A stretch of DNA of 64,000 nt from NCBI GenBank assembly GCA_021325255.1, contig JAJPHP010000054.1, positions 62,001 through 126,000 on the forward strand, in the 5' to 3' direction. Each line of letters begins with the position of its first letter. Within the stretch, counting starts at the first letter, position 1. This DNA is from Nitrososphaerota archaeon (GTDB taxonomy: Archaea > Thermoproteota > Nitrososphaeria > Nitrososphaerales > CADDZS01). The notes under the pieces were generated by a model. It was not told where the DNA came from and did not search any database. It worked only from the letters and a program-made list of their open reading frames with translations. A program made the position numbers and the translations under genes. Positions 55,775-64,000 of this stretch are shown here, in pieces.

Positions 55775-56359
55775 CTAGGCCATCGCGAGGCTCGCCATTA
55801 CGAAGATCAGAGCGATTTGCAGGATCGCCTGGACTCCGGAGAGTTTGAAGTTCAACATCATGAGCCTCGACACCCTGTTCAAATCAGGGCTTGGCTTTCC
55901 AAACTCTAGCAGTACTCGAATACTGTTTGGAAGGAATATTCCCAGGCCCTGGATCAAGAGCACGACAATTATCACGCCGGCGGCGTCAATGAGTGGAGAA
56001 GTCAGGCTGAAGACACCTAGGCGACTCGCAAGAAAGTAACCCGCAGTAATTGCGGTCGAAGAGATCGAAGGGATGAAAAACATGGTAATTGGAGTAAGCC
56101 GCCTTGCGACTTCTGCTCTTGCCATCGGGCTCGAATAGCGCAGGACGTAGCTCAAAACAAACCCCATGAAGATGTCTATCCCAGTCCAGGTCCCCCCGCT
56201 CAGGACGTGAACCCAGTCGAGCAGGACGAGGCTCCCGCTCGCGAGTGCAATCGAGATTCCAATTATAGGAACCACGAATGCGATAATCCCTCGCGCGGTC
56301 ACCCACTTTACCTGGACGGGGCCCTGGGGAGGAGACACCCTTGTGACGGTGGAGTCCAT
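55775..56359 (-). CDS. CopD/DUF2269-like membrane protein
   Basis: About 195 residues with five hydrophobic helices. 'DWVHVLSGGTWTGIDIFMG' places a His and Trp in the first membrane segment, as in DUF2269/CopD-like proteins; later helices are 'PITMFFIPSISSTAITAGYF', 'AAGVIIVVLLIQGLGIF' and 'LSGVQAILQIALIFVMASLA'. The frame reaches back to 56545 but the ATG at 56359 gives a reasonable length. Haem or copper association is only a family-based guess. It lies 140 bp after the large surface protein on the same strand. Confidence 0.6.
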   Translation of the reverse strand: MDSTVTRVSPPQGPVQVKWVTARGIIAFVVPIIGISIALASGSLVLLDWVHVLSGGTWTGIDIFMGFVLSYVLRYSSPMARAEVARRLTPITMFFIPSISSTAITAGYFLASRLGVFSLTSPLIDAAGVIIVVLLIQGLGIFLPNSIRVLLEFGKPSPDLNRVSRLMMLNFKLSGVQAILQIALIFVMASLAMA

Positions 56360-56498
56360 TTTAGAGCTCTCCCTCCCTCGGCTTAGCCTATTGATAAAGA
56401 TAGTTTGCGCGGTTATTCGAAAGTTGCAATTTCCGAAAGAACTGCATTGAAATCTGCACAGGTCTGTTCGTAAGCAATGGCTCGCTTCGAGCGTGATT

Positions 56499-58691
56499 CT
56501 ACCTCCGGCGAGCCTTTCGACCAACAAATAGGAACGCTGACCCAACTAGGAAAAGCGCGACGGACGAAGCGAGGATCAGCCAGTCTACCCACGAAATCGA
56601 TGTGCTAGTTGGAATCGTTGATGTTACGGTGGTCGTAGTCGTGCGATTGATAATTGTCGTGGTGGTACTGGTATAACCTGATATCTGTGTAGCAGTCGTT
56701 GTTATGATACTGGTTGTTGTTGAGGTCGGTACAGCACTCGCAGTTACGGGCTCTGTGACAAATCCGTTGATGCCACTAAGAACAATTGGAGAACTGCTAT
56801 TCAGCGAAGAAATCTCAATGGCGCCATTGCGTCCGAAAACTCCTATCGTCAGAGAACCATTCTTGCTATGATTTATTGACGTGACGTTAGCATCGTGCAA
56901 CCCCGAGATCCAGTAGCCACCGGTATCCGCCTTCATCTCGGTTTGAAATAATGTGGTCGCAAGAAGGATTGAGGGAATGGTCTCGGTGTTTGCCAGATCT
57001 CCCTTGAACGGCTGGTTGAGAAGAGTTCCGCTGACACTGGATTGGTACACGGCATCCATCGATGCAAGTACTACAGGATCGTTGTACGGAACTCCACCTA
57101 GCATCAATGCCGAGGCAGTTTCGGCAAACTGGAACGTACTTGCTGCGTTCAAGTCGAACTTCTTTCCGCCCTGATAGTCGAGTGTCGCGAAGTTAGACTT
57201 GCTCGTGCCAAGGGATTCGCTGAAGGAGTTGTATAATGCAAGATCGGCCGGACTTGAAGTGCATTTTTCCAACTGATAAAGCGCAGCTACTCCCCAAGCG
57301 AACTCCTCTATGGAACCACCGGAAGTGTTGTTCACAAAGTTCCTAGTGAAATTCTCAACAGTACTGTTGCAACCGTAGAGTTTGAAACCAGCTAGCGCTA
57401 GAATATTGATTGACCTAGCGTAAGGAGTCGAGTAATCTTGATGAGATGTGTATCTGGAATAGTAGTAGTTCCAGTAGCCTCTCGCAATCTGTTCGAGCGA
57501 TTGATTTTGTGAAGAGGCGAGAGCCAGGCCGTAGGCGACAAACCCGAAGCTTACTGGAGGGGAGACAGTCGTCCCATTTGGATTGCCGAGTGCGATGTAT
57601 CTTGCTGTGTCATTCAAGAGGTGGTAGTCCAGGTGTTCAATAGGGTACAACTTGGAAAATACTGGTACTGAAAGTGTACCTGCGGGATCTTGAGGAGCGC
57701 TGTATGCGACTCCTACCCAGCTGAGTCCGTCAAATGCAGCGTTTTGATACCAGTGCTCTAGATCGTCAACCGGAAGTGGCGAGGTAGCAGTGTTGCCGGA
57801 GAAGCTTAAGGCAACCGAATCCTGACCAAAAACGTTTCTCAGTTTCGAGTATGTTATGATTGTTCCGTTCTGGGTAGCAGGCGATCCGTTGTTGTACGCT
57901 AGGTTCTTTTGATAATTCCCGTTTCCATCATAAAGAGAAGCATTGTCAAATTGTCCATCCCAGGAGAAGATCTGAAGGTATAGAATATCGCTTGAGTTTG
58001 TGGAAGTATTCAGCGGCAGGACCTGAATGCTCACATTCGCATATGGAGCGCCCGGAGCCAGAGTCGCGTTGAGGTAGACATAGAGTTGTCCGCTAGGAGT
58101 CACAAAAAGAGATCTCTTGACAAATCCATCTGTAGTCTCGAAGACCGTAGAGTTTGAAGCGCGGTATATCACTCCATTGAACAGCAGCCTATCTGATCCG
58201 ACGTATGCTAGAATCTGCTCTCCTGCATAATAACTCCCTATTCCGAGCTGCTCCAACTTTGACGAAGAGCTGTTTGTTGCCTGGAGCATTGCGATTCGGT
58301 TTGTCATCGCGCCGCCGTTCAAGCTAAGAACAAGAGAGCTGTTCACAACCGTCTCGGGAAGGTAGTAATTACCAGAGTTTCCCAGGCCATTGTGCTCCAG
58401 AAACCACAGCGAGTTGTTTGCGTCTAAGGTATCATTCGTGAGTTCAGAAGAAACGAGAATCTTGCCGGCGTTGTCCGTCCAGAAGTTCTGATAGTCGATG
58501 TCGCTCGAATTCAGCTCATCCCTGTAGCCCTTGTCCTTTACCCAGTGCGCTGAAAGAGTATTATTGGTGGTGACGGGTACGGTGGCGATTTGATCGCTTG
58601 TTTGGGCAGATACGAGAATTGGCACTGAAACCAGTAAAACAACGACTAGAAGCGAAAGACCTATGGAAGATGATATAATTACACGCTTCAT
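56499..58691 (-). CDS. Large surface protein with C-terminal membrane anchor
   Basis: About 730 residues. Signal peptide 'MKRVIISSSIGLSLLVVVLL' then a mostly beta-rich/helical ectodomain rich in Asn-x-Ser/Thr sequons, a helical part with 'WNYYYSRYTSHQDYSTPYAR' and 'STFQFAETASALMLGG' suggestive of an alpha/alpha toroid, a Thr-rich stalk ('STTTSIITTTATQISGYTST') and a C-terminal helix 'WVDWLILASSVALFLVG' with a basic end 'VGRKARRR'. Family not recognised. Upstream codons to 58724 are not needed. Confidence 0.75.
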   Translation of the reverse strand: MKRVIISSSIGLSLLVVVLLVSVPILVSAQTSDQIATVPVTTNNTLSAHWVKDKGYRDELNSSDIDYQNFWTDNAGKILVSSELTNDTLDANNSLWFLEHNGLGNSGNYYLPETVVNSSLVLSLNGGAMTNRIAMLQATNSSSSKLEQLGIGSYYAGEQILAYVGSDRLLFNGVIYRASNSTVFETTDGFVKRSLFVTPSGQLYVYLNATLAPGAPYANVSIQVLPLNTSTNSSDILYLQIFSWDGQFDNASLYDGNGNYQKNLAYNNGSPATQNGTIITYSKLRNVFGQDSVALSFSGNTATSPLPVDDLEHWYQNAAFDGLSWVGVAYSAPQDPAGTLSVPVFSKLYPIEHLDYHLLNDTARYIALGNPNGTTVSPPVSFGFVAYGLALASSQNQSLEQIARGYWNYYYSRYTSHQDYSTPYARSINILALAGFKLYGCNSTVENFTRNFVNNTSGGSIEEFAWGVAALYQLEKCTSSPADLALYNSFSESLGTSKSNFATLDYQGGKKFDLNAASTFQFAETASALMLGGVPYNDPVVLASMDAVYQSSVSGTLLNQPFKGDLANTETIPSILLATTLFQTEMKADTGGYWISGLHDANVTSINHSKNGSLTIGVFGRNGAIEISSLNSSSPIVLSGINGFVTEPVTASAVPTSTTTSIITTTATQISGYTSTTTTIINRTTTTTVTSTIPTSTSISWVDWLILASSVALFLVGSAFLFVGRKARRR

Positions 58692-58784
58692 TGCAATTGC
58701 TTCTGCAGCTGCTCCCCTCCTCATTGGGATAAATTAAGTATTCGCTACTCAGTTTTGATTCAAAGCTACCGAAATTCCCAACAC

Positions 58785-59010
58785 CTCACTGTGAAACAGT
58801 CATCCAAATGTGGGGCGAGGTTGTGGACACACTGATCTCAGAAATGGCGCGAAGAAATTTGGGATGCTGAATGCCACTTGTGTGTTCTACAACACTAACA
58901 ATGCTTCGAAACGCTCGGGCTGGCCATCATTCTTCGATGTATTGTTCACACCAAGAGTCACATAAGCAATGAAACATGTGCGATTTAGTCAGAACTTTAT
59001 GTCCCAACAA
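58785..59010. repeat. Degenerate duplicate of the region at 60585-60795
   Basis: Shared blocks include CAACACTAACAA(A/T)GCTTCGAA, GGCGAG(A/G)TTGT(A/G)GA and TGAA(A/G)CA(A/T)GTGCGA(C/T)TT(A/G)G, in the same order with small indels. On the minus strand copy A holds the same frame 'RFEALLVL' as copy B but with two stops and a shift; on the plus strand it holds 'MKHVRF', the start of the aldo/keto reductase ('MKQVRL'). It is therefore a dead copy of a two-gene segment. Confidence 0.6.
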
Positions 59011-59394
59011 TCCTTCAACGTACTCAAAGTGGAACTCGAAGTCAACCCACCCCGTAGCCTGTCAGGGGCGGTCGCATTCTACGCATTTCGTTTTGGAGTG
59101 CCAGGACTAGCTTGACCGCTGACACACTTCTTTGCTTGCGCCGAGGAAGTTGAAGGTCCTGCGAAGTTAATCACTCTGTTGATCCTACTCCTGCTGGGAT
59201 CGTGTCCAAGTAGCATCTTGAGTGATGCTTCGGCTCCCTTCGGACTCGACGCGAAGCATCTCGACTTTTTCTATTAGTTATTCGATTTGCTCGCAGTGTT
59301 CTGGATTCTCGCAGAAGCGTACTGACCACGAAGTGCTGGCCCTGCGAGTGGTAATTATCCCAAACTTGTTCGGGATAAAGAATAACCGAGGATC

Positions 59395-59430
59395 TTAGAT
59401 CCGTATCAAGACTAAGGATCACGGATCTAA
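59395..59430. promoter_or_regulatory. Inverted repeat upstream of a secreted-protein gene
   Basis: TTAGATCCGT (59395-59404) and ACGGATCTAA (59421-59430) are exact reverse complements with a 16-base spacer. The right arm ends 17 bp before the ATG at 59447. Could be an operator or a hairpin in the 5' leader. Confidence 0.5.
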
Positions 59431-59446
59431 TCGAAAATCCACAGAG

Positions 59447-60384
59447 ATGAAAAATAGAAGATGTTTTAAGCAAAAAGGCTTATTCTCATAGGGCTTGCGT
59501 CTGTTTTCGCAGTTAGCCTCCTAGGAGTCGTGTTCGCATCAAACTTGAACGTGACACCCACAACTAGCACGGTATCTACAAACACGTTCACCGTGACGAG
59601 TTATGGAGTCGCAACGCAGCCCGTAGATACGGCAACTTCCTCGGTCACAACGTTGGAAACTGAGACGAGCGAACTGAGCATTCAGCCAGTTATTGGGCTG
59701 ACCAGCACAGAAGTCCCTGGTCCGACAATTGCTACGACTACTCTCTCGTCTACAACGACTACGGAGACTTTAACCTCGACGACGACTCTGCAGACTACGG
59801 TAACCGGATCCAGCACTTTGTTCACTCCCTTTGCCATGTACTTCACCGAATACACTTCGGGAGGATATGGCTCAGGTCACTTCTACAGATCAGTTTCTCC
59901 AATTTCTGCGACATATTCAGACGCAACTCTCACAGAGTCCTTTAGCGGATCTTCTCTCACAATGACATTGTCGCAAACTAGCAACAACGGATACGATCTT
60001 GGGTTCTACTACGTCATTGGCACGCTCAGTTCCCTCGCTTCTGGAAACGGGCTTACAATTGATGGTACAGGAAACTTTGGCGTGAACATCTGGCTCATCA
60101 GTAGCTTAAACTGGAGCCCAATCAGCACTGGAGTAGACCAATACGCCGGAGGTGGAACGTACGGCTTGGGCTCGACTCAGGGAGCGCAGACGATCAACGG
60201 GAACACTGTCTTCAATAGCTTCCAGAACTGCAACACAGGAAGTGGTCCCTACTCTGTGAATGATCTAATTGGTGGAGCATGTAGTGCTAGCGGAAGTACG
60301 CTAGTTGCGATTTGGGTCGGAGTCGGACCTCTCGGCGCCGCAGGAACCATCAGTGCGACAGTAAATGACATGTACCTAAGCTAA
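59447..60384 (+). pseudogene. Secreted protein with broken signal peptide (poly-A frameshift)
   Basis: From 59478 the frame reads a signal peptide 'RLILIGLASVFAVSLLGVVF' followed by a Thr/Ser stalk and a beta-rich domain to 60384. The only ATG (59447, 'MKNRRCFKQK') is in another frame. One more A in the run of five at 59472-59476 would give a single gene with a basic, hydrophobic signal peptide. Without it, translation would have to start at GTG 59530, inside the signal. The C-terminal domain ('MYFTEYTSGGYGSGHFY', 'GFYYVIGTLSSLASGNG') is of unknown family. Confidence 0.6.
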
Positions 60385-60398
60385 GCTCGGCGAAGTCC

Positions 60399-60746
60399 TC
60401 AATAGGGCCTTCGCCCTACACCCAATTTTTTACGGTATACTCTCACAAGTTCAATAGGATTGCGAAACAGATCGCGATCATCCTCACATCTTTGCCACGA
60501 GGCCGGACACTTTCTCACGGCGTCCTCATCCAGCAAGTCCTGCAGAAAAGTATGGCACACTTGCTCCGCTGAAAAGCCCGAATTGCCAAGATGGAAAACG
60601 ATCATACCAAGTGAAGGCGAGATTGTAGAAGCATTAATTTCTGAAATGAGCGAACCAATTTGCGTTGCGGATTGCTTCCCAAGTTTGTTCCGCAACACTA
60701 ACAAAGCTTCGAATCGTTTGGGCCCATCGATGTACCACGCACATCT
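60399..60746 (-). CDS. Unknown small protein, member of a duplicated segment
   Basis: Frame of about 115 codons: 'CAWYIDGPKRFEALLVLRNK', 'SATQIGSLISEINASTI', 'SLGMIVFHLGNSGFSAEQVC' and 'FRNPIELVRVYRKKLGV'. Differences from the degenerate copy at 58.8 kb in the segment 'RFEALLVL' fall mostly at third codon positions, supporting coding on this strand. No ATG, GTG or TTG lies upstream of codon 15; the TTG at 60704 is the first. The 5' end may be damaged. Divergent from the aldo/keto reductase by about 20 bp. Confidence 0.45.
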   Translation of the reverse strand, partial: RCAWYIDGPKRFEALLVLRNKLGKQSATQIGSLISEINASTISPSLGMIVFHLGNSGFSAEQVCHTFLQDLLDEDAVRKCPASWQRCEDDRDLFRNPIELVRVYRKKLGVGRRPY

Positions 60747-60764
60747 AATGGAGCCAGATTAACC

Positions 60765-61697
60765 TTGAAGCAAGTGCGACTTGGCAAGTCAGATCTAAGC
60801 GTTCCAGTAATTTCACTCGGCACAAACAACTTTGGCGTGCAGGTCGACAGGAGTGTATCTTTCAAGATCCTCGACACAGCTTTCGACCTTGGCATTAATA
60901 TGATAGACACGGCTGACATTTACACCAAAGGTAAGTCTGAAGAGATCTTAGGTGAGTGGGCCAAGGGCAGACGAAATGATATCATAATTGCAACGAAGGT
61001 GGGAATGGAACCACTCGAGGAAGCGCGCGGCAATCTATTATCGAAGAGCAATATCCTTTTCCAGCTCGAAGGAAGCCTCAAGCGCCTCCAGTCGGACTAC
61101 ATCGACCTATACTACGTTCACCAATTTGACGAGCAAACCCCACTGAAGGAAACCTTGGCGACACTGGACGGTCTCGTGAAGGAAAATAAGATTCGCCATG
61201 TTGCTTGCTCTAACTTTTCTGCAAGCCAAGTTTCCGAGGCGCTAAAAGTATGTGAGAAGGAGGGCTTTGGGAGTTTCATTGCAAATCAGGTTAGGTACAA
61301 CATATTTCAACGTGAAATCGAATCCGATTCGATGCCATTTTGCTCGGCAAAGTCGATTGGGATAGTCGCATACAGTCCTCTGCGATCAGGCCTGCTCGCT
61401 GGGCGATATGCGAGAGGCGTACCGCCCCCGGCTGGCTCCCGGGGAAACGTCCGCGGACAGGAGTACTTGAGCAGGCTTGCTACCGAAGAGAACTTCCAGA
61501 GGCTGGAGAAACTGAAAACGATCGCGAAAGAATCTAATCTCAGCCTCCCCGTCCTTGCAATCTCTTGGATTCTTCAGCACGGTTCAGTGAGCTCTGCGAT
61601 AGCGGGTGCGTCAACTCCGGAACAGCTCAAGGAAACTTCCAAGGCGGCCTCGACAAGACTTTCTCCTAGGACTATGGATCTAATCAACACTGTATGA
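60765..61697 (+). CDS. Aldo/keto reductase
   Basis: A 310-residue NADPH-dependent barrel reductase. The catalytic tetrad is present: Asp48 and Tyr53 in 'MIDTADIYTKG', Lys78 in 'IIATKVGME' and His119 in 'YYVHQFDEQ'. 'GNRSEEILG'-like 'GKSEEILGEW', 'YSPLRSGLLAGRY' and 'AIAGASTPEQLKE' (NADP-binding end) are family blocks. TTG start at 60765. The C-terminus is slightly shorter than average. Substrate unknown. A degraded copy of its first codons exists at about 58968. Confidence 0.93.
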   Translation: MKQVRLGKSDLSVPVISLGTNNFGVQVDRSVSFKILDTAFDLGINMIDTADIYTKGKSEEILGEWAKGRRNDIIIATKVGMEPLEEARGNLLSKSNILFQLEGSLKRLQSDYIDLYYVHQFDEQTPLKETLATLDGLVKENKIRHVACSNFSASQVSEALKVCEKEGFGSFIANQVRYNIFQREIESDSMPFCSAKSIGIVAYSPLRSGLLAGRYARGVPPPAGSRGNVRGQEYLSRLATEENFQRLEKLKTIAKESNLSLPVLAISWILQHGSVSSAIAGASTPEQLKETSKAASTRLSPRTMDLINTV

Positions 61698-61727
61698 TAC
61701 TTTCGTACCTAGTTGGAAGATTCCAGT

Positions 61728-62486
61728 TCATCGAGTAGATTTCGACGCATTCCATTCTGATACATTCAGCGATGCACCCGTGAGCTCGCTTGGCGACAAC
61801 GCCGCCAAGTAAATGGCAAGGGGATTTACGAATTCTGGATCGTGTATCCCTCCAGTCGCAGCCGCGAGACGTCGCAACTGATCCTCTGGTGTAGAGGAGT
61901 GAAACGCTGTTCTTATCGGGCCGGGCTTTATGGCGTTGACGTTTATCCCGGTCCCCGCTAGCCTCATCGCCAGGCAGTAGTTCAGGCCCTCCACCGCAAA
62001 CTTCGATACGCCGTACGTGATGCTCCGAACAACCTTGCCCGGATGCCTTTCCCCGGCGCCAGAGGACACATTGATTATGTTGCCCGAATGCTGCCTCAGC
62101 ATGTGCGGCAGGACCTCCCTAGCGAAGAGAAAGTATCCCTTCGCGTTCACGTTCATGACTTCGTCCCACTCCGACTCTTCAATTCCATCAAGAGGTTTGG
62201 TCGTACCGGACACGCCGGCGTTGTTTACGAGAATGTCCACGCGGGAGAAGCTTCTCACCGCAGAATCCACAACTCTCTTCACGTCCGCGTGAGAGGAGAC
62301 GTCACCAGGGACTGAAATTGCGACGCCGCCCTGATTAGTTATCTGATTTACTAACCCCTCCAATTCTGAAGAAGTACGGGCTGTAACAACTACACAGGCC
62401 CCCTCGGAAGCGTAGGAAAGTGCGATCGACCTTCCTATTCCCCTGCTGGCGCCTGTAACTATTGCGACTCTGTCTCTGAGAAGCAT
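61728..62486 (-). CDS. Short-chain dehydrogenase/reductase (FabG-like SDR)
   Basis: A 252-residue classical SDR from ATG 62486. 'TGASRGIG' (11-18) binds the dinucleotide, 'NNAG' (88-91) stabilises the fold, and the catalytic Ser141/142, Tyr158 and Lys162 are present ('YGVSK'). Extra residues upstream to 62531 are not needed. C-terminal region shows 'KPGPIRTAF' and 'LTGASLNVSEW'. Substrate not determined. Divergent from the alkyltransferase gene. Confidence 0.93.
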   Translation of the reverse strand: MLLRDRVAIVTGASRGIGRSIALSYASEGACVVVTARTSSELEGLVNQITNQGGVAISVPGDVSSHADVKRVVDSAVRSFSRVDILVNNAGVSGTTKPLDGIEESEWDEVMNVNAKGYFLFAREVLPHMLRQHSGNIINVSSGAGERHPGKVVRSITYGVSKFAVEGLNYCLAMRLAGTGINVNAIKPGPIRTAFHSSTPEDQLRRLAAATGGIHDPEFVNPLAIYLAALSPSELTGASLNVSEWNASKSTR

Positions 62487-62736
62487 TATCAATCTCCACC
62501 CTCTGGTATCGGAGGTCGATGCTCCAGTCATTACTTAAGAGTTGCACACGCACTTTAGGCGATCTGTTTTCCAAAATGAAATAGACGAGCTCTGATTAGG
62601 TTGTTCAGGAAATGGATATTCGAACAAATCGCAGGATGTAGGTCATCCCGTAAAATGGAGAACTTCCTTTCACAGTCACGCGGAAAGCGAATGCCTTTAT
62701 TCGCAGAGAAAGAATGAAAGTGGAGAGACGCCTCCG

Positions 62737-63081
62737 TTGGAACCAAGACGACGCTTGAACTTCTATGAGCTAGTGTACCAAGCTGTGAGAGCAGTTCCAA
62801 GAGGAAGAGTGACAACCTACTCTTCTGTGGCGAAATTTCTAGGGAACCCGAGAGGATCGAGGGCTGTCGGATGGGCTATGCGGGCCTGTCCTTACCCCGA
62901 TGTCCCCTGCCATCGAGTAGTTAGGGCAGATGGATTGGTTTCAGGTAGGCCTGAAGACGCGAAGAAGCGAATAGCGATGCTAAGGCGTGAAGGAATCAAA
63001 GTGAGCGACAATCACGTCGATGTGAACAAATATTTCTTCCGCGATTTCAAAATATACTTCGGAGACAACCCTTCTCGGTAG
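62737..63081 (+). CDS. ogt: One-domain O6-alkylguanine-DNA alkyltransferase
   Basis: A 114-residue protein consisting of the C-terminal MGMT domain. The active-site motif 'PCHRVV' is complete (Cys58), and the helix-turn-helix 'GRVTTYSSVAKFLGNPRGSRAV' (parts 'VTTYSSVAKFLG' and 'RAVGWAMR') and 'YPDVPCHR' are all present. It lacks the N-terminal domain of standard enzymes. Because Cys is kept (not Trp as in ATL proteins) it should accept alkyl groups from O6-alkylguanine. TTG start at 62737. Divergent from the SDR. Confidence 0.88.
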   Translation: MEPRRRLNFYELVYQAVRAVPRGRVTTYSSVAKFLGNPRGSRAVGWAMRACPYPDVPCHRVVRADGLVSGRPEDAKKRIAMLRREGIKVSDNHVDVNKYFFRDFKIYFGDNPSR

Positions 63082-63269
63082 GATTTGTGTGAGTAGAGAC
63101 TCAAAAACAGATTCGATTCAAAATAGGTTTGCCATCTTTCGTCAAGTCCGCCATTGGGACTCTGTTGTCTTTCTCTCGGTTTTGCTGTTAATTCTTTGGC
63201 TGAACGCCCGGACCGCCTGAGAGGATGTGGAAGATTATCTTCCAAGTGCGGAAATGAGCTCGTGTTGTC

Positions 63270-64000
63270 CTAGAGTTTCAAGAGTTTCATCGCGTTCCCG
63301 CCGAGGATCTTCTCCTTCTTCTCTTCACCTATCTTCAGGGCTCTTACTCGCCTGACGGCGTTTTCAAGATCACTTATCTGGTGTGGAAAGTCGGTCCCGA
63401 GGACAATCTTGTCGGCGCCCACGTATGAGTACGAAGACATCAGCACGTCCCCATCATAGCAAACCGTGTCGAGCCATATCTTCTGCAGGTAGGTGGAAGG
63501 AGGCTTTGAGATGTTCACCTTACATTCCGGATATGCATGATATCCGATCTCGATTCTTCCCCTCAAATATGGAAAGATGCCTCCTGTGTGCGTCGAGACG
63601 AGTTTGAGGCCCGGAAGGCGCTCCAGGACGCCGCTGAAGACGAGTCTGAGGATCGCAAGGGAGGTGTCGACTCCAAAGCCCATGATTGGAACCAGCCTGA
63701 ACTCCTCCATCCCTGACGAGTTGATCGGTGAGGTGGGATGGATGAACAACGGCACGCCTAGGTGCCATGCCTTCTCGAATACTGGCAGGAACTCCTTGGA
63801 GTCGAGTGTGCGCCCGTTGACGTTGGAGAAGATCATCGCGCCACGCAGCCCGCACTCATTGACTGCCCGATCCAGCTCCTCCACTGCGGCCTGCGGATCT
63901 TGCATGGGTAGAGTGGCAAGAGCCGTGAATCTGTCAGGGTATTTCTCTGAGATCCTCCCGTATTCGTCGTTGGTTAACTTTGCGAGTTCGATTCCCAGTT
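63270..64000 (-). CDS. Amidohydrolase family 2 (ACMSD-like) protein, cut by the window end
   Basis: Frame open past the right edge; the N-terminal HxH metal motif is outside. Visible: 'RISEKYPDRFTALATLPMQD', 'LRGAMIFSNVNG', 'VPLFIHPTSPIN' with a metal His, 'VSTHTGGIFPYL' with a second His, and 'IVLGTDFPHQISD' with the catalytic Asp. This order is typical of decarboxylases such as ACMSD and gamma-resorcylate decarboxylase. The reaction cannot be specified. The frame starts beyond 64000, not at the ATG at 63905, since the upstream codons are clearly coding. Confidence 0.88.
   Translation of the reverse strand, partial: LGIELAKLTNDEYGRISEKYPDRFTALATLPMQDPQAAVEELDRAVNECGLRGAMIFSNVNGRTLDSKEFLPVFEKAWHLGVPLFIHPTSPINSSGMEEFRLVPIMGFGVDTSLAILRLVFSGVLERLPGLKLVSTHTGGIFPYLRGRIEIGYHAYPECKVNISKPPSTYLQKIWLDTVCYDGDVLMSSYSYVGADKIVLGTDFPHQISDLENAVRRVRALKIGEEKKEKILGGNAMKLLKL

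Larger units (their letters stand above)
58692..59446. other. Intergenic gap containing a degenerate repeat copy
   Basis: About 755 bp. The part 58785-59010 is an old, degraded copy of 60585-60795 (called separately). Another notable element is the inverted repeat at 59395-59430. The rest shows nothing. Confidence 0.45.

Noticed and set aside
1..64000. CRISPR arrays, transposases, integrases, toxin-antitoxin or restriction systems
   Set aside because: I looked for regularly spaced repeats and for the signature proteins and found none; only the orphan methyltransferase is related to defence.

Overview
The window is archaeal chromosomal DNA of moderate GC content, about 60 genes, with no rRNA, tRNA, CRISPR array, transposase or integrase that I could see. 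Archaeal signs: frequent TTG/GTG starts, AT-rich promoter-like boxes, a bat-type HTH regulator, a winged-helix regulator of the kind common in Nitrososphaerota, a SerK-like ParB-fold protein, a COG4880-type secreted beta-propeller, a CruF-like carotenoid hydratase and many extracellular proteins on Ser/Thr-rich stalks. I infer a member of the Thermoproteota/Nitrososphaeria side of the Archaea; the exact lineage is not decided by this window. No ammonia-oxidation gene is present here.

Layout. 0.3-8.9 kb: a surface-glycan region with a processive membrane GT2, an egghead-like GT2, a GT39-like multi-membrane protein, unknown membrane proteins and a secreted DUF3131 protein. 8.9-9.9 kb: a gene-free kilobase with several inverted repeats. 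9.9-17.8 kb: XdhC, a secreted six-hairpin (alpha/alpha toroid) protein, a TusA-DsrE pair, a secreted CAP protein, a CruF-like carotenoid protein and MoeA, suggesting molybdenum-cofactor maturation and sulfur transfer. 17.9-24.3 kb: a tandem UspA protein, IMP dehydrogenase, a SerK-like protein, an orphan DNA methyltransferase, another GT2 and an LLM-class oxidoreductase. 25-27.5 kb: a two-gene ABC importer (fused double permease plus ATPase) without a binding protein. 28.2-33.3 kb: a KGG-repeat stress protein, DUF72, a membrane cupredoxin, a winged-helix regulator, a DHFR-like reductase, a stand-alone receiver and a GNAT enzyme.

33.5-41.4 kb is a stress/signalling stretch: two UspA proteins, a zinc-ribbon/DUF4342 protein, two paralogous CBS proteins flanking two HTH regulators, a second DUF72, a zinc ribbon and a terpenoid-cyclase-fold protein. 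43.3-50.6 kb starts with a bacterial-type GAPDH and then enters a visibly decayed zone: a truncated GH65 C-terminal fragment abutting a TPR gene fragment, and single-base frameshifts in the TPR gene, an Lrp/HTH regulator, an SRPBCC gene and an MFS transporter, interspersed with intact small genes. An intact paralogue of the broken regulator sits at 49.6-50.6 kb.

50.8-60.4 kb is rich in secreted and membrane proteins (two beta-propellers, a 730-residue surface protein, a signal-peptide gene disrupted at a poly-A run). 58.8-61.7 kb contains a duplicated segment: a degenerate copy of an unknown gene plus the start of an aldo/keto reductase, and the better-preserved copy. 61.7-64 kb carries an SDR enzyme, a one-domain O6-alkylguanine-DNA alkyltransferase and an amidohydrolase cut by the window end.

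The strongest unexplained signals are the cluster of frameshifts and truncations at 44.3-49 kb, the duplicated degenerate segment at 58.8/60.6 kb, the homopolymer break in a signal peptide at 59.47 kb, and the paired CBS/regulator arrangement at 35-39 kb.
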